Translations under genes and position numbers: made by a program | Shown here: positions 16,479-25,356 of the stretch, one piece after another | How positions within the stretch are numbered: the first letter of the stretch is position 1 | Layout of the letters: each line of letters begins with the position of its first letter | Notes under the pieces: model-generated | What the model was told of the DNA's origin: nothing | Databases searched by the model: none | Seen by the model: only the letters and a program-made list of their open reading frames with translations | Assembly: GCA_036166415.1 (NCBI GenBank) | Contig: JAYZHP010000081.1 | Span: 1 to 64,000, forward strand | Reading direction: 5' to 3' | Origin: TMED108 sp036166415 | Lineage (GTDB): Bacteria; Fidelibacterota; Marinisomatia; Marinisomatales; TCS55 | Length of the DNA stretch: 64,000 nucleotides

Positions 16479-18107
16479 TTATTGTGCTACCATCGATAAT
16501 AAAAGATAAATTGCAAAGGTTGCACCCATAATTCCCATAGATACTTTCTTTGATTCTGACCAAGGAGTCATATCAACTGGTGCTGGGTCTCGCTGATCGC
16601 TGATTGCAATCTCTTCGGGTGTTTTTGGTTGAAACTTTCCTATAGCCAACATCACCAAGACTGCGGAAACAAAACTGATGAAATATCCATGTAGCCAATG
16701 TAGATCGCCTGATCCATCGGCAAAGAAATCAGGTACATTATGAATATTTTCAAATGAGAAAAATGCATAGATCGCCATCCCAACAACCATACCAACTTTT
16801 GCAGCCACTGCGGGAACATGTTTTGTTGTTATCCCTAGCAAGAAGATACCAATAATAGGTACGCTGTACAGCCCATTAACCTTTTGGAGATACTGAAAAA
16901 TAGACTGGGTCTGTGCTAATAAAGGGGCAATGATCATTGAGGCCACTGCAAGTAGAATCCCAAATTGCTTTCCAATGTTAACAATTTGATCTCCGGTTGC
17001 ATTTTTATTGATATAGCCCTTATAAAATTGAAGGGAAAAAAGCGTAGAAGCGCTATTAAGCGCAGAATTAAAAGAGCTTAGTATAGAACCCATTAGAACT
17101 GCTGCAAAAAGGCCGAGTGACCAATCCGGTAATACATATCTTACTAAGGCGCCATAAACCTGGTCTTGCCTTCCAATTGGTAGCTCGGTCATATGTAGAG
17201 CAATAATGCCTGGTAAACATAACATTAAAGGCCCCACCAGCTTCATTGCTGATGCAAAAAGCACTCCTTTTTGTCCTTCAGCTAAGCTTTTTGCTGCCAT
17301 TGCTCTTTGTACAATCACCTGGTTGGTTGACCAGTAAAAAATTTGAATAAACATCATACCTGTAAATAAAGTTGGCCAGGGAACTGATACGGTTTTTCCT
17401 TCAAGATTTGTACGAGTTAAAACTGTCAAGTATTCAGGCTTATCATTTAAGAGCGTAGAAACTCCGCTAAAAAAAGATCCATCTCCAAGAGCAGAAAGGC
17501 CAAGAAAAGGGATCGCCAAACCGCCTATCAGTAGGCCTATGCCATTAATAGTGTCACTGACAGCAACTGATTTTAACCCCCCAAAAATTGCGTAAGAACT
17601 TCCTAGGGTACCAATCAAAATTATAATCAACCACAATGGAATATTTAAATTAAACATGCGCTCTAATGCCAATGAACCGGTATAGAGCACCACAGGTAAA
17701 AGTACCGTGACATAACCAAACAAAAATAATCCTGAAACCATTGATCGTGTGGTTTTGTCAAATCTTTTTTCAAGGAAAGCGGGTGTTGTGGTAAAGCCAC
17801 TTGCTAAATAGCGAGGTAAAAAAACTAGAGCCGTGGCAATCATTGCAAACGCAGCAAGCGCTTCCCAGGCCAAGCCCACCATAGCCTTATCACCAAAGAC
17901 ATCTCCATTTAATCCAACAAGTTGCTCTGTCGAAAGATTGGTAAGTAATAATGAACCAGCCACAACAGGCCAAGTAAGGGCACGTCCACCCGTAAAATAT
18001 TCTTCAGTAGCATTATTAGATTTTTTCATTTTTTGAACAATCCTATATGTGAAATATGCTACAGATCCTGTCGCAAGAATAAATGTCACTATTGAAATGG
18101 TATTCAT
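16479..18107 (-). CDS. Sodium:solute symporter (SSS family)
   Basis: A 542-residue polytopic symporter with 13-14 predicted membrane segments. Family features include EEYFTGGRALTWPVVAGSLL (37-56), NLSTEQLVGLNGDVFGDKA, SSYAIFGGLKSVAVSDTING and SILSSFNSALNSASTLFSLQ. This subgroup (SglT-like) imports sugars, and other members take up amino acids or organic acids. It lies directly upstream of the hydroxyproline dehydratase (10 bases between them) and downstream of the beta-galactosidase, so either hydroxyproline or galactose could be the cargo. ATG start at 18107. Confidence 0.87.
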   Translation of the reverse strand: MNTISIVTFILATGSVAYFTYRIVQKMKKSNNATEEYFTGGRALTWPVVAGSLLLTNLSTEQLVGLNGDVFGDKAMVGLAWEALAAFAMIATALVFLPRYLASGFTTTPAFLEKRFDKTTRSMVSGLFLFGYVTVLLPVVLYTGSLALERMFNLNIPLWLIIILIGTLGSSYAIFGGLKSVAVSDTINGIGLLIGGLAIPFLGLSALGDGSFFSGVSTLLNDKPEYLTVLTRTNLEGKTVSVPWPTLFTGMMFIQIFYWSTNQVIVQRAMAAKSLAEGQKGVLFASAMKLVGPLMLCLPGIIALHMTELPIGRQDQVYGALVRYVLPDWSLGLFAAVLMGSILSSFNSALNSASTLFSLQFYKGYINKNATGDQIVNIGKQFGILLAVASMIIAPLLAQTQSIFQYLQKVNGLYSVPIIGIFLLGITTKHVPAVAAKVGMVVGMAIYAFFSFENIHNVPDFFADGSGDLHWLHGYFISFVSAVLVMLAIGKFQPKTPEEIAISDQRDPAPVDMTPWSESKKVSMGIMGATFAIYLLLSMVAQ

Positions 18108-18121
18108 TAATTATTCCTTAA

Positions 18122-21100
18122 TTAAATTCTTTTCTTAGATAGATTTGATAAATTTATTCCAATTTGGAAGGGTATTAATAAAAATGAATGCTCGTAAACA
18201 CCAGGGTTCAATGTGTATTTTTTCATTGGCCTAGCACCCCAACTATTGTCACCGCCAACTCCCATTTGCTTGTAATCAATCAACCAATCTATTTGATCTT
18301 TTGGGGTAATATCAATTTTTCCGTGACGCTGGCTTCCAGGATAGTAGTCTAGATCTTCATAGGGGTACTGATGCACGCTTCCATCGAACCTTGGCAGGCC
18401 AACCGCCATCAAGCCTTTATCATTGTTGTAAACCGCCATCCAGAAAATATCAGTTTTATTTCCAGTTTCTTGAGGTCTTACATATTGAAATGATTGCTCC
18501 CAAACCGATCCAGAATAAATCCCGATAGAAGCAGATTGCTTTCTATCCCAATATGATTCATGAGGACCTCTGCCGAACCATTTAACCTTACCAAAAGATC
18601 CATCTAGTGATAGCTTGACGCCAATGCGAGGTATTTCAGGTAAGTTGTTATTTTTTATTTCTATTTTTCGATCAACTTTTACTGCACCATCTCCATCGAT
18701 ATTGTATTCTGTATTGAGTATAGTTCCAGTTAAGCTATCAATATGAACTGAAAAAACGGTCACCAAACTTTCAGTCTTAATTACATTTAAATCAAGAGAC
18801 TTCATTCTAGAGCCAGCCTCTTTCCAGATATTTGTACGCTTAGGCATCTTGTTACCAAGATCATTATCATTTGGAGCTCTCCAGAAATAAGGAGCTAATG
18901 GTTTGATGAGATAATTTGTAGTACCAATAATATACTTTTCAAGCAATCCTGATGATTTATCAAAAACAATATTAAAATCTACGCCCTGCACTTCTATTTT
19001 GGTCACAGAGTCAACATAATTGATACTAGATACTGCACTATTTGCCTTGGAAGCTAGCGGTATGTAAATGGGTAGTTCAAATTGCTCCCAGGCTACTAAA
19101 TGTTTTTTGGAAACTAAAGGTTTTGCATTTCTAGTTTTAGCTTCTATCGTTAGATAGTATCTAACCCCAGGTCTAACCACAATATTGGAGGTATTAAAAA
19201 ATATTTCTTTAGAACCTCCAGGTTCAAGCTTTAGTGAGTTAAGTTTTCCTGATGAGATAGTTTTATCATCGCCCTTGATATACCATGTAAAATCCAAATT
19301 ATCAAAATTAGAAAAATTATAATTATTTGTTATATCAATTATGCCTCTATCTAAATCAATAGGCTTAAATGAAATGGGCTGATATATCTTTTTTACTTCA
19401 AATATATGAGGATTTAAACTGCGATCTGCTGCAACCAAGCCGTTCGCACAAAAATTTGAGTCGTTTTCAGCATATTCAATTCCAAAATCACCCCCATAGC
19501 CCCAATATTCTTTTCCATTAGAATCTGTTTTAGTCAAGACTTGATCTGCCCAATCCCATATAAAGCCGCCTTGAAGTGATTCGTGCCGGTTTATTGTATC
19601 CCAATAATCAACTAAATTTCCAACACTGTTTCCCATGGCATGCGCATATTCACATAAAATGAGGGGCTTACCTGGCTGAGATTCTGCGTATTGATTAATT
19701 GAATTAACGCTCTTATACATTGGAAATACAATATCTGTATGCTGCTTATCCTTAGCTGGCTCATATACAACTGGACGAGTATCTTTTTTAGTTTTTAAAA
19801 AATTATATAATTTTTTAAAATTTTGACCATCTCCAGCTTCATTGCCCATTGACCACATAATAATTGAAGGCTGATTTTTATCTCTTTCATACATCCGATT
19901 TCCTCGATCAATCCACTGTGCTGTCCACGCCGGGTCATTAGCTATGAAACCATAGCTTTTGGGATGTGATCCCATCCCATGCGATTCTATATTCGCTTCA
20001 TCAACAACGTATAGTCCATATTGATTGCACAATTCATACCATCGTTCATGATTGGGATAATGCGATGCTCTTACCGCATTAATATTGTTTTGTTTCATCA
20101 ATTTAATATCTTCTATCATTGAATCTTCTGAGATAGATCTACCCTTTTTTGGATCCCATTCATGGCGATTAACTCCTCGCAAAGTTAAGGGAATACCATT
20201 AAGTAAAAATTTTCCATCTTTAATTTCTGTAATCTTAAATCCAACTTGATGAGTTAAAGTTTCTATGATTTTGTTCTCTTTCATCAAATAAAGCTGAAGT
20301 TTGTATAGATAAGGATTTTCAGCGCTCCATGGTTTAACGCGGCGAATATTATGCTGAAAAGACATATTTGATAATGAATCAATAACAACAGATTTGGTAG
20401 AATCAAAAATAGTTCTATTCCTTCTTAACGGATCAGTTAGCTTCGCCCGAACACTGATTTCACTTTGAGATTGAAGATGATTTAATAAATCAATTTCAAT
20501 TCTAAATATTCCTTTTTGGTAGGTCTCATCAAGAGTTGAATGAATAGTAAAATCATTAATTCTAGTTTTTTCACGAGCATACAAAGACACATCTCTTTCA
20601 AGGCCGCTAATTCTCCAGGTATCTTGACCTTCAAGATAAGATCCATCTGAAAAACGGTATACTTGAACGGCAACGTGATTTTCACCTGCCTGAATAAATT
20701 CAGTGACATCAAATTCTGATGGAGTTTTTGAACCTTGAGAGTACCCGATATATTTCCCATTAAACCAAACATAGCAAGCAGAACGAATGCTTCCAAATTT
20801 CAAAAAGACATCTTTTTTTAACCATTCCTGCGGTATGGAAACCTTTCTTCTGTATGAACCAACGGTATTTATTTTATGGGGAATAAATGGCGGATCAACG
20901 GGGAAAGGGTATTCTTCATCCAGATAGATTGGGTAAGACCATCCTTGTAGCTCCCAGCTGCCTGGAACCGTAATTTGATTCCAGTCATTATCATTATAGC
21001 CCATTTCATAAAAATCTTCGGGTCTATCTTTGAAATTTTTTGAAAAATTAAATTTCCATTGCCCATTTAATGAAATAAAGTTTTTTGATTTTGCAGGATC

Positions 21101-21268
21101 ATTTTTTAATGCAAGAGACTCTGATTCATAGGTAATAAAATGTGCTCTTGGGGGTAGCTTATTTATACCAATAATTGTTGGATTTTCCCATTCATACTTT
21201 CCATATTGCTCACAACTTGTGATGAAAAATAAAATGGGCAAGAAGAATAGAATTCTTTTATTTTTCAT
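18122..21268 (-). CDS. GH2 beta-galactosidase, LacZ-type, lipoprotein
   Basis: A 1048-residue LacZ-like enzyme with the full five-domain length. A lipoprotein signal (FFLPILFFITSC) places it in the periplasm or outer membrane rather than the cytoplasm. It has the N-terminal sugar-binding domain (NGKYIGYSQGSKTPSEFDVT), the TIM barrel with RGVNRHEWDPKKGRS, VDEANIESHGMG, the acid/base MWSMGNEAGDG, the nucleophile region LCEYAHAMGNSVG, and the C-terminal small-chain domain (WFGRGPHESYWDRK...SIGIYSG). ATG at 21268 is preferred over a TTG two codons upstream. It overlaps the aminotransferase gene by 11 bases. Because collagen hydroxylysine carries beta-galactose, a role on Gal-hydroxylysine is possible but not shown. 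Confidence 0.92.
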   Translation of the reverse strand: MKNKRILFFLPILFFITSCEQYGKYEWENPTIIGINKLPPRAHFITYESESLALKNDPAKSKNFISLNGQWKFNFSKNFKDRPEDFYEMGYNDNDWNQITVPGSWELQGWSYPIYLDEEYPFPVDPPFIPHKINTVGSYRRKVSIPQEWLKKDVFLKFGSIRSACYVWFNGKYIGYSQGSKTPSEFDVTEFIQAGENHVAVQVYRFSDGSYLEGQDTWRISGLERDVSLYAREKTRINDFTIHSTLDETYQKGIFRIEIDLLNHLQSQSEISVRAKLTDPLRRNRTIFDSTKSVVIDSLSNMSFQHNIRRVKPWSAENPYLYKLQLYLMKENKIIETLTHQVGFKITEIKDGKFLLNGIPLTLRGVNRHEWDPKKGRSISEDSMIEDIKLMKQNNINAVRASHYPNHERWYELCNQYGLYVVDEANIESHGMGSHPKSYGFIANDPAWTAQWIDRGNRMYERDKNQPSIIMWSMGNEAGDGQNFKKLYNFLKTKKDTRPVVYEPAKDKQHTDIVFPMYKSVNSINQYAESQPGKPLILCEYAHAMGNSVGNLVDYWDTINRHESLQGGFIWDWADQVLTKTDSNGKEYWGYGGDFGIEYAENDSNFCANGLVAADRSLNPHIFEVKKIYQPISFKPIDLDRGIIDITNNYNFSNFDNLDFTWYIKGDDKTISSGKLNSLKLEPGGSKEIFFNTSNIVVRPGVRYYLTIEAKTRNAKPLVSKKHLVAWEQFELPIYIPLASKANSAVSSINYVDSVTKIEVQGVDFNIVFDKSSGLLEKYIIGTTNYLIKPLAPYFWRAPNDNDLGNKMPKRTNIWKEAGSRMKSLDLNVIKTESLVTVFSVHIDSLTGTILNTEYNIDGDGAVKVDRKIEIKNNNLPEIPRIGVKLSLDGSFGKVKWFGRGPHESYWDRKQSASIGIYSGSVWEQSFQYVRPQETGNKTDIFWMAVYNNDKGLMAVGLPRFDGSVHQYPYEDLDYYPGSQRHGKIDITPKDQIDWLIDYKQMGVGGDNSWGARPMKKYTLNPGVYEHSFLLIPFQIGINLSNLSKKRI

Positions 21269-22556
21269 AATCAATATTACCTAAAACATCGGATAATTTT
21301 AATATCAATTCATTAGCATTTTCCCTATTAAAAATCATTGGCGGCTTTACCTTGATCACATTGCGATCTGGCCCATCAGTGCTTAGAAGAATATTCTGAT
21401 CCTTCATTTGATTAACAATCATTGTAGCCTCAGTATCAGCTGGCTGTAGATTTTTAATATCCCTGATTAGTTCAATACCTATAAACAGACCCATGCCCCT
21501 TACGTCGCCAATAATGGAATGTTGTGATTGTAAACTTTTTAATTCATTAAGTAGGTATGAACCGACTTCTAATGCATTATGCTGCATACCTTCCTCTTTA
21601 ATAACATTTAACACTGCATTACCAACTGCACACGATACTGGATTTCCGCCAAATGAATTAAAATATTCCATGCCATTATTAAATTTATCAGCAATTTTTT
21701 TTGTTGTAACAACCGCAGATAATGGGTGTCCGTTACCCATAGACTTTCCCATCGTAACGATATCTGGAATTACACCACTGGTTTCAAATCCCCAAAAATT
21801 TGTCCCTACCCTACCAAAACCTATTTGTACTTCATCTGCTATGCATAAGCCTCCGGCATTACGAACAAGCTTAAACGATTGTTTTAAAAAATTTTGGGGA
21901 AGTATTAATTGGCCACCGCAGCCCATGATTGACTCTACCATAAACGCCGAGACCTTTTTATCCTCTTTTCTAATTTTACTTAAAATATTTTTTAATTCAT
22001 TAAGATATCTATCTGATGCGCTCTCCCCGCGATATTTTCCCCTAAAAGTATCCGGCATTGGCACCGTATGCACATAGCTAGGAGGACCACTTCCCCCTTT
22101 TCCATTATGCTTATATGGACTGATATCTATCAAAGATGAGACATGTCCATGATAAGCACCATCAAGAACGATGGTCTCTTCTGATTGGGTTGCAATACGT
22201 GCCAACCTAAGCGCTAAATCATTTGATTCACTTCCAGAATTGGTAAAAAAACAAACATCAAGACCATCAGGTAGATGACTGGTTAGCGCTTGTGCATACC
22301 TTACAATTGTCTCATCAAGATAACGCGTATTTGTATTTAGCAAATCATATTGTTTTTTGGCCGCCTCCGCAACCTTGGGGTGGCAATGTCCTACATGTTG
22401 AATATTATTCACCGCATCTAAATAGCGATTGCCATTCGCATCAAAAAGATATTGAGCATGACCTTTAACAATGTGCAATGGCTCAGCATAGGAAAGGCTC
22501 AATGATGGGCTTAATAAATTTTTTCGAAGTTCAATTATTTCTTTATGACTTAGCAT
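21258..22556 (-). CDS. Class III PLP phospho-lyase, PHYKPL/ETNPPL type
   Basis: A 432-residue PLP enzyme that follows the human AGXT2L1/AGXT2L2 pattern rather than ordinary aminotransferases: INNxxHVGHCHP-like NNIQHVGHCHP (50-60), LLNTNTRYL, FTNSGSESNDLALRLAR, YHGHVSSLIDISPYK, PDTFRGKYRG, the PLP lysine K271 in TMGKSMGNGHP, EYFNSFGGNPVSCAVG and LSTDGPDRNVIKVKPPM. Known members split 5-phosphohydroxy-L-lysine to allysine, ammonia and phosphate, or phosphoethanolamine to acetaldehyde, ammonia and phosphate. The hydroxylysine-kinase-like gene immediately upstream (14-bp overlap) and the hydroxyproline gene nearby favour the first, but sequence alone does not decide. Confidence 0.87.
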   Translation of the reverse strand: MLSHKEIIELRKNLLSPSLSLSYAEPLHIVKGHAQYLFDANGNRYLDAVNNIQHVGHCHPKVAEAAKKQYDLLNTNTRYLDETIVRYAQALTSHLPDGLDVCFFTNSGSESNDLALRLARIATQSEETIVLDGAYHGHVSSLIDISPYKHNGKGGSGPPSYVHTVPMPDTFRGKYRGESASDRYLNELKNILSKIRKEDKKVSAFMVESIMGCGGQLILPQNFLKQSFKLVRNAGGLCIADEVQIGFGRVGTNFWGFETSGVIPDIVTMGKSMGNGHPLSAVVTTKKIADKFNNGMEYFNSFGGNPVSCAVGNAVLNVIKEEGMQHNALEVGSYLLNELKSLQSQHSIIGDVRGMGLFIGIELIRDIKNLQPADTEATMIVNQMKDQNILLSTDGPDRNVIKVKPPMIFNRENANELILKLSDVLGNIDYEK

Positions 22557-23553
22557 ATTCTGTAAGATCTTTTGACCATTTCTGAATATTTTGACCTTTC
22601 ATTTTTTCTAGAAATTTTCGTGCATTATCTTCCGAAATAGATATGTAACGATTTTCAGGAAATAGCTGCTTTCTGTAAATTGACATATTAATGGTAATGC
22701 ACATACGTAAACACATTAAATACACTACCGATTCTAATTCAAAAACAGAAAGAGGATTGGTCGAATGATATCCTTTCAATAATGGAGCAATTAGGGGAAA
22801 AGGATCTTGGTTTTCCATCGCGATATATGCCATACATACAGCTGGTTCAAGTGCCTTATATGAATAGATCATATCTCCAAAATCAATAATGCTTTTTATT
22901 TTTTCATCGTGACTAATAATTACATTGTGGTCATTCCCATCATTGTGAATCACTGTTTTCGTAAATGCGCCTGCTTGACCGATGATATGTTCATTAAAAA
23001 GATTGATATAATAAGAAATTAAATATGTGTCATTCTCACTAAACTTTAGCTGCTGTGATAAAACATCAATCTGCTTAGCATCCCAAATAAATTTTCTATC
23101 AGTAGCATCATGATTAAAGTCCTCTAATAATTGATCAAGGTATCCTAGAAAACCACCAAGAGAAAACAACAAATTTTTACTTGGTTTAATTTCATATAAA
23201 AATTTTCCTTCAACGTATGATAATAATCTTAAATAAAACCCACAATCATAATTTTCACAATGAATAATTTCTTCATCATTTATAGATTTAATTGGATAGG
23301 GGATATCTAAAGATGAATCTTTATTTATAATATGATTCAACGCCAGATTCTGCATATCTAGGATATCTTTTGACTCTGCTGAATTAGCTATTTTGAGAAC
23401 ATATGACTGATCTTTTGTTATAATTTTGAAATTTTGATCTCGGTCACTAATAAGCTCTTTGATTGAACCGTTTATACCATAGTGCTCTGAAAGAATATCA
23501 ACTACTTGTCCTTCATTGAATTTTGGTGGAGGGGTATTAAAAACGTTTGGCAT
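22543..23553 (-). CDS. Hydroxylysine kinase-like APH family phosphotransferase
   Basis: A 336-residue aminoglycoside phosphotransferase-fold kinase. Its blocks follow human hydroxylysine kinase (HYKK/AGPHD1): an N-terminal helix-loop ending ISDRDQNFKI (36-45), YVLKIANS with the ATP-binding lysine, FYLRLLSYVEG, the catalytic loop HNDGNDHNVII (Brenner-type H-x-D), the metal site SIIDFGDMIYSYKALEP and RKQLFPENRYI near the end. It should use a nucleoside triphosphate to phosphorylate a hydroxyamino compound whose product is the substrate of the overlapping phospho-lyase. In many bacteria this kinase and the lyase are fused in one chain; here they are separate, overlapping genes. Ethanolamine as substrate cannot be excluded. 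Confidence 0.83.
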   Translation of the reverse strand: MPNVFNTPPPKFNEGQVVDILSEHYGINGSIKELISDRDQNFKIITKDQSYVLKIANSAESKDILDMQNLALNHIINKDSSLDIPYPIKSINDEEIIHCENYDCGFYLRLLSYVEGKFLYEIKPSKNLLFSLGGFLGYLDQLLEDFNHDATDRKFIWDAKQIDVLSQQLKFSENDTYLISYYINLFNEHIIGQAGAFTKTVIHNDGNDHNVIISHDEKIKSIIDFGDMIYSYKALEPAVCMAYIAMENQDPFPLIAPLLKGYHSTNPLSVFELESVVYLMCLRMCITINMSIYRKQLFPENRYISISEDNARKFLEKMKGQNIQKWSKDLTEYAKS

Positions 23554-23570
23554 CGCAATTGAGAATGAAC

Positions 23571-23741
23571 TCAGCTAAATTTTCTAGGAATGATATAATA
23601 CAGTAATGCCCCTAATAAGACCGCAAGAAAACCTTTTAATGAGCCTATGTCTTTAGATATAATTTGTGATTCTTGGAGCCAGGACAATATGGCAAACATG
23701 ATGCCGAAAGAAGATAAAAACAGCCAAATAAAATTTCTCAT
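23571..23741 (-). CDS. 56-residue small membrane protein inside the catabolic operon
   Basis: ATG 23741 to TGA 23571-23573 encodes 56 residues with two hydrophobic segments: MRNFIWLFLSSFGIMFAILS and GFLAVLLGALLYYII, joined by a polar loop. The ATG overlaps the stop of the Xaa-Pro aminopeptidase gene in an ATGA arrangement, and the stop is 17 bases before the kinase ATG, so it fills the operon gap exactly. No family is recognised. The topology suggests a helical hairpin in the inner membrane. Confidence 0.6.
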   Translation of the reverse strand: MRNFIWLFLSSFGIMFAILSWLQESQIISKDIGSLKGFLAVLLGALLYYIIPRKFS

Positions 23742-25102
23742 GACTGCATTAGGGCCTCAATCTCATTGATCGTTTTTGGTATATGCGGTCCTAATAATTG
23801 GTACCCTTCATTAGTAATAAGAATATTGTCTTCAATTCGAACTCCACCGAAATCTTTAAATGATTCGATCGCATCATAATTGATAAACTCTTTATGTTTG
23901 GCGCTATTTTTCCACTGATCTATAAGGTGCGGTATAAAATAAATGCCAGGCTCAACTGTTAATACAAACCCCGGTTCAAGGTTTTTTGAAAGCCGTAGAT
24001 AGGCCAAGCCAAATTGATCGCTTCTATTATTGGCATTATCGTAACCAACAAGGTCTTCACCTAGGCCTTCCATATCGTGAACATCCAAGCCGAGCATATG
24101 GCCAAGGCCATGAGGAAAAAACAATGCATGTGCACCCTTGGATACGGCTTCATCAGGGTCACCCATCATTAGTCCTAGCTCACTTAAACCTAAGACCGCA
24201 ATTTTTGCAGCGGCAAGATGTGCTTCTCGATACGAAGTGCCTGGTTTACAGTAACTAAATGCAACTTCTTGCATCTTATAAACTAAATTATAGATATCTT
24301 TTTGTATATCTGAGAATTTGCCGCTTACAGGAAATGTTCTTGTAATATCGCTTGCATAATGCAGAGGGGATTCTGCGCCTGAATCATTTAATGCAAGCTG
24401 ACCAGATCTCATGGTGTTATCGTAGACATTGCTATGAAGAATCTCGCCATGAATCGTAAAAATTACAGGGTATGCCATCCTGCGACCATGTTGAAGTGCG
24501 TATCCTTCAATCAAACCAACAATTGACTGTTCTTTTAATCCATCATGGGTTGATTTCATAGCAATCTTATGCATCTCAGATGTGACCTCTAGGGCTAAGC
24601 CTATCTCAGTTAATTCTTCTTCTGTCTTGATTGAGCGTTGCTTAATAACATTCATAATTAAAGATTTAGAAGAAGAGAAAGATTCTGAACCAAAGATAGA
24701 TTTTAAAAAGAATTTGTGGTCATCTCTGTATGCAGGCAGAGTATATACTTTATCTGAATTATTAATGAATTGATTAATAGTAGAGTTGTTTGCAATATGA
24801 TCAATCCCAGCTAATTCGGACATCTTTTTGATTGACATTCTCTCCCCTTCCCAGACTATATCATCAACAGTTAAGTCATCACCAAATAATGTTGTCTCTC
24901 CTGAGGCGGTGTCTATAACTAGGTTTAGATTCTCATAATCTAAACCACAATAATATAAGAAATTACTATCTTGTCGAAATCGCAATGTATTAGATGGATA
25001 ATTCATAGGAACGGGTTTATTCCCCAATAATAAAATCAAACCATTATCCATTTCATTGGATAGTGAATTTCTTCGATCTCTATATATATTTGCATCAAAC
25101 AT
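23738..25102 (-). CDS. pepP: Xaa-Pro aminopeptidase (M24B, AMP_N domain)
   Basis: A 454-residue aminopeptidase P type enzyme. The N-terminal creatinase-like AMP_N domain (about 1-135, with FRQDSNFLYYCGLDY) precedes the pita-bread M24 domain. The five metal ligands are recognisable: D240 and D252 (ALNDSGAE...YASDITRTFPVSG), H335 (GLGHMLGLDVHD), E384 (VEPGIYF) and E424 (RIEDN). It removes the residue before a proline from peptides and uses two Mn2+ or similar ions. No signal peptide, so it acts on imported peptides. X-Pro cleavage is needed for proline- and hydroxyproline-rich peptides such as those from collagen, which fits the genes that follow. It overlaps the 56-residue gene by 4 bases. Confidence 0.9.
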   Translation of the reverse strand: MFDANIYRDRRNSLSNEMDNGLILLLGNKPVPMNYPSNTLRFRQDSNFLYYCGLDYENLNLVIDTASGETTLFGDDLTVDDIVWEGERMSIKKMSELAGIDHIANNSTINQFINNSDKVYTLPAYRDDHKFFLKSIFGSESFSSSKSLIMNVIKQRSIKTEEELTEIGLALEVTSEMHKIAMKSTHDGLKEQSIVGLIEGYALQHGRRMAYPVIFTIHGEILHSNVYDNTMRSGQLALNDSGAESPLHYASDITRTFPVSGKFSDIQKDIYNLVYKMQEVAFSYCKPGTSYREAHLAAAKIAVLGLSELGLMMGDPDEAVSKGAHALFFPHGLGHMLGLDVHDMEGLGEDLVGYDNANNRSDQFGLAYLRLSKNLEPGFVLTVEPGIYFIPHLIDQWKNSAKHKEFINYDAIESFKDFGGVRIEDNILITNEGYQLLGPHIPKTINEIEALMQS

Positions 25103-25147
25103 AGGTTTCCAATTTACTACATGTTAAGTAGAAGGCTATTTGATAAA

Positions 25148-25294
25148 TTAAAATATCCAATTATATACATATAAATTATAAACTACGAGTACAAAGACAA
25201 TGGCATACATTATAAAAATAAACATAAGCACCCATTTGCTTGATAGCTTTTTACTTTCTTTCTTAGGCAAAATTAATGAAAATATCCTTGTCAC
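25148..25294 (-). CDS. Possible 48-residue single-helix membrane protein
   Basis: A frame from GTG 25294 to TAA 25148-25150 encodes a basic N-terminal stretch (LPKKESKKLSSK) followed by one long hydrophobic helix (WVLMFIFIMYAIVFVLVVYN). This positive-inside layout looks protein-like. It lies 45 bases upstream of the aminopeptidase start on the same strand. The GTG start has no convincing ribosome site and the AT-rich base composition makes hydrophobic frames common, so this is tentative. It would occupy most of the 254-base interval between the divergent genes at 25102 and 25357, where I see nothing else. Confidence 0.3.
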   Translation of the reverse strand: MTRIFSLILPKKESKKLSSKWVLMFIFIMYAIVFVLVVYNLYVYNWIF

Positions 25295-25356
25295 TTTGGT
25301 CTTATTTTGAATATCTAATACGTTTTAAATTTATTTATAATTTTATGTAATAAAAA

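Noticed and set aside
21493..22077. Open frame of 194 codons antisense to the phospho-lyase gene
   Set aside because: It is a shadow of strongly conserved coding sequence on the other strand; composition is Pro/Ser-rich without any recognisable fold.
21258..23553. Ordinary acetylornithine/GABA aminotransferase plus aminoglycoside resistance kinase
   Set aside because: Sequence blocks follow the PHYKPL/ETNPPL lyase and HYKK kinase patterns, and the genes overlap, so antibiotic resistance and ordinary transamination are unlikely.
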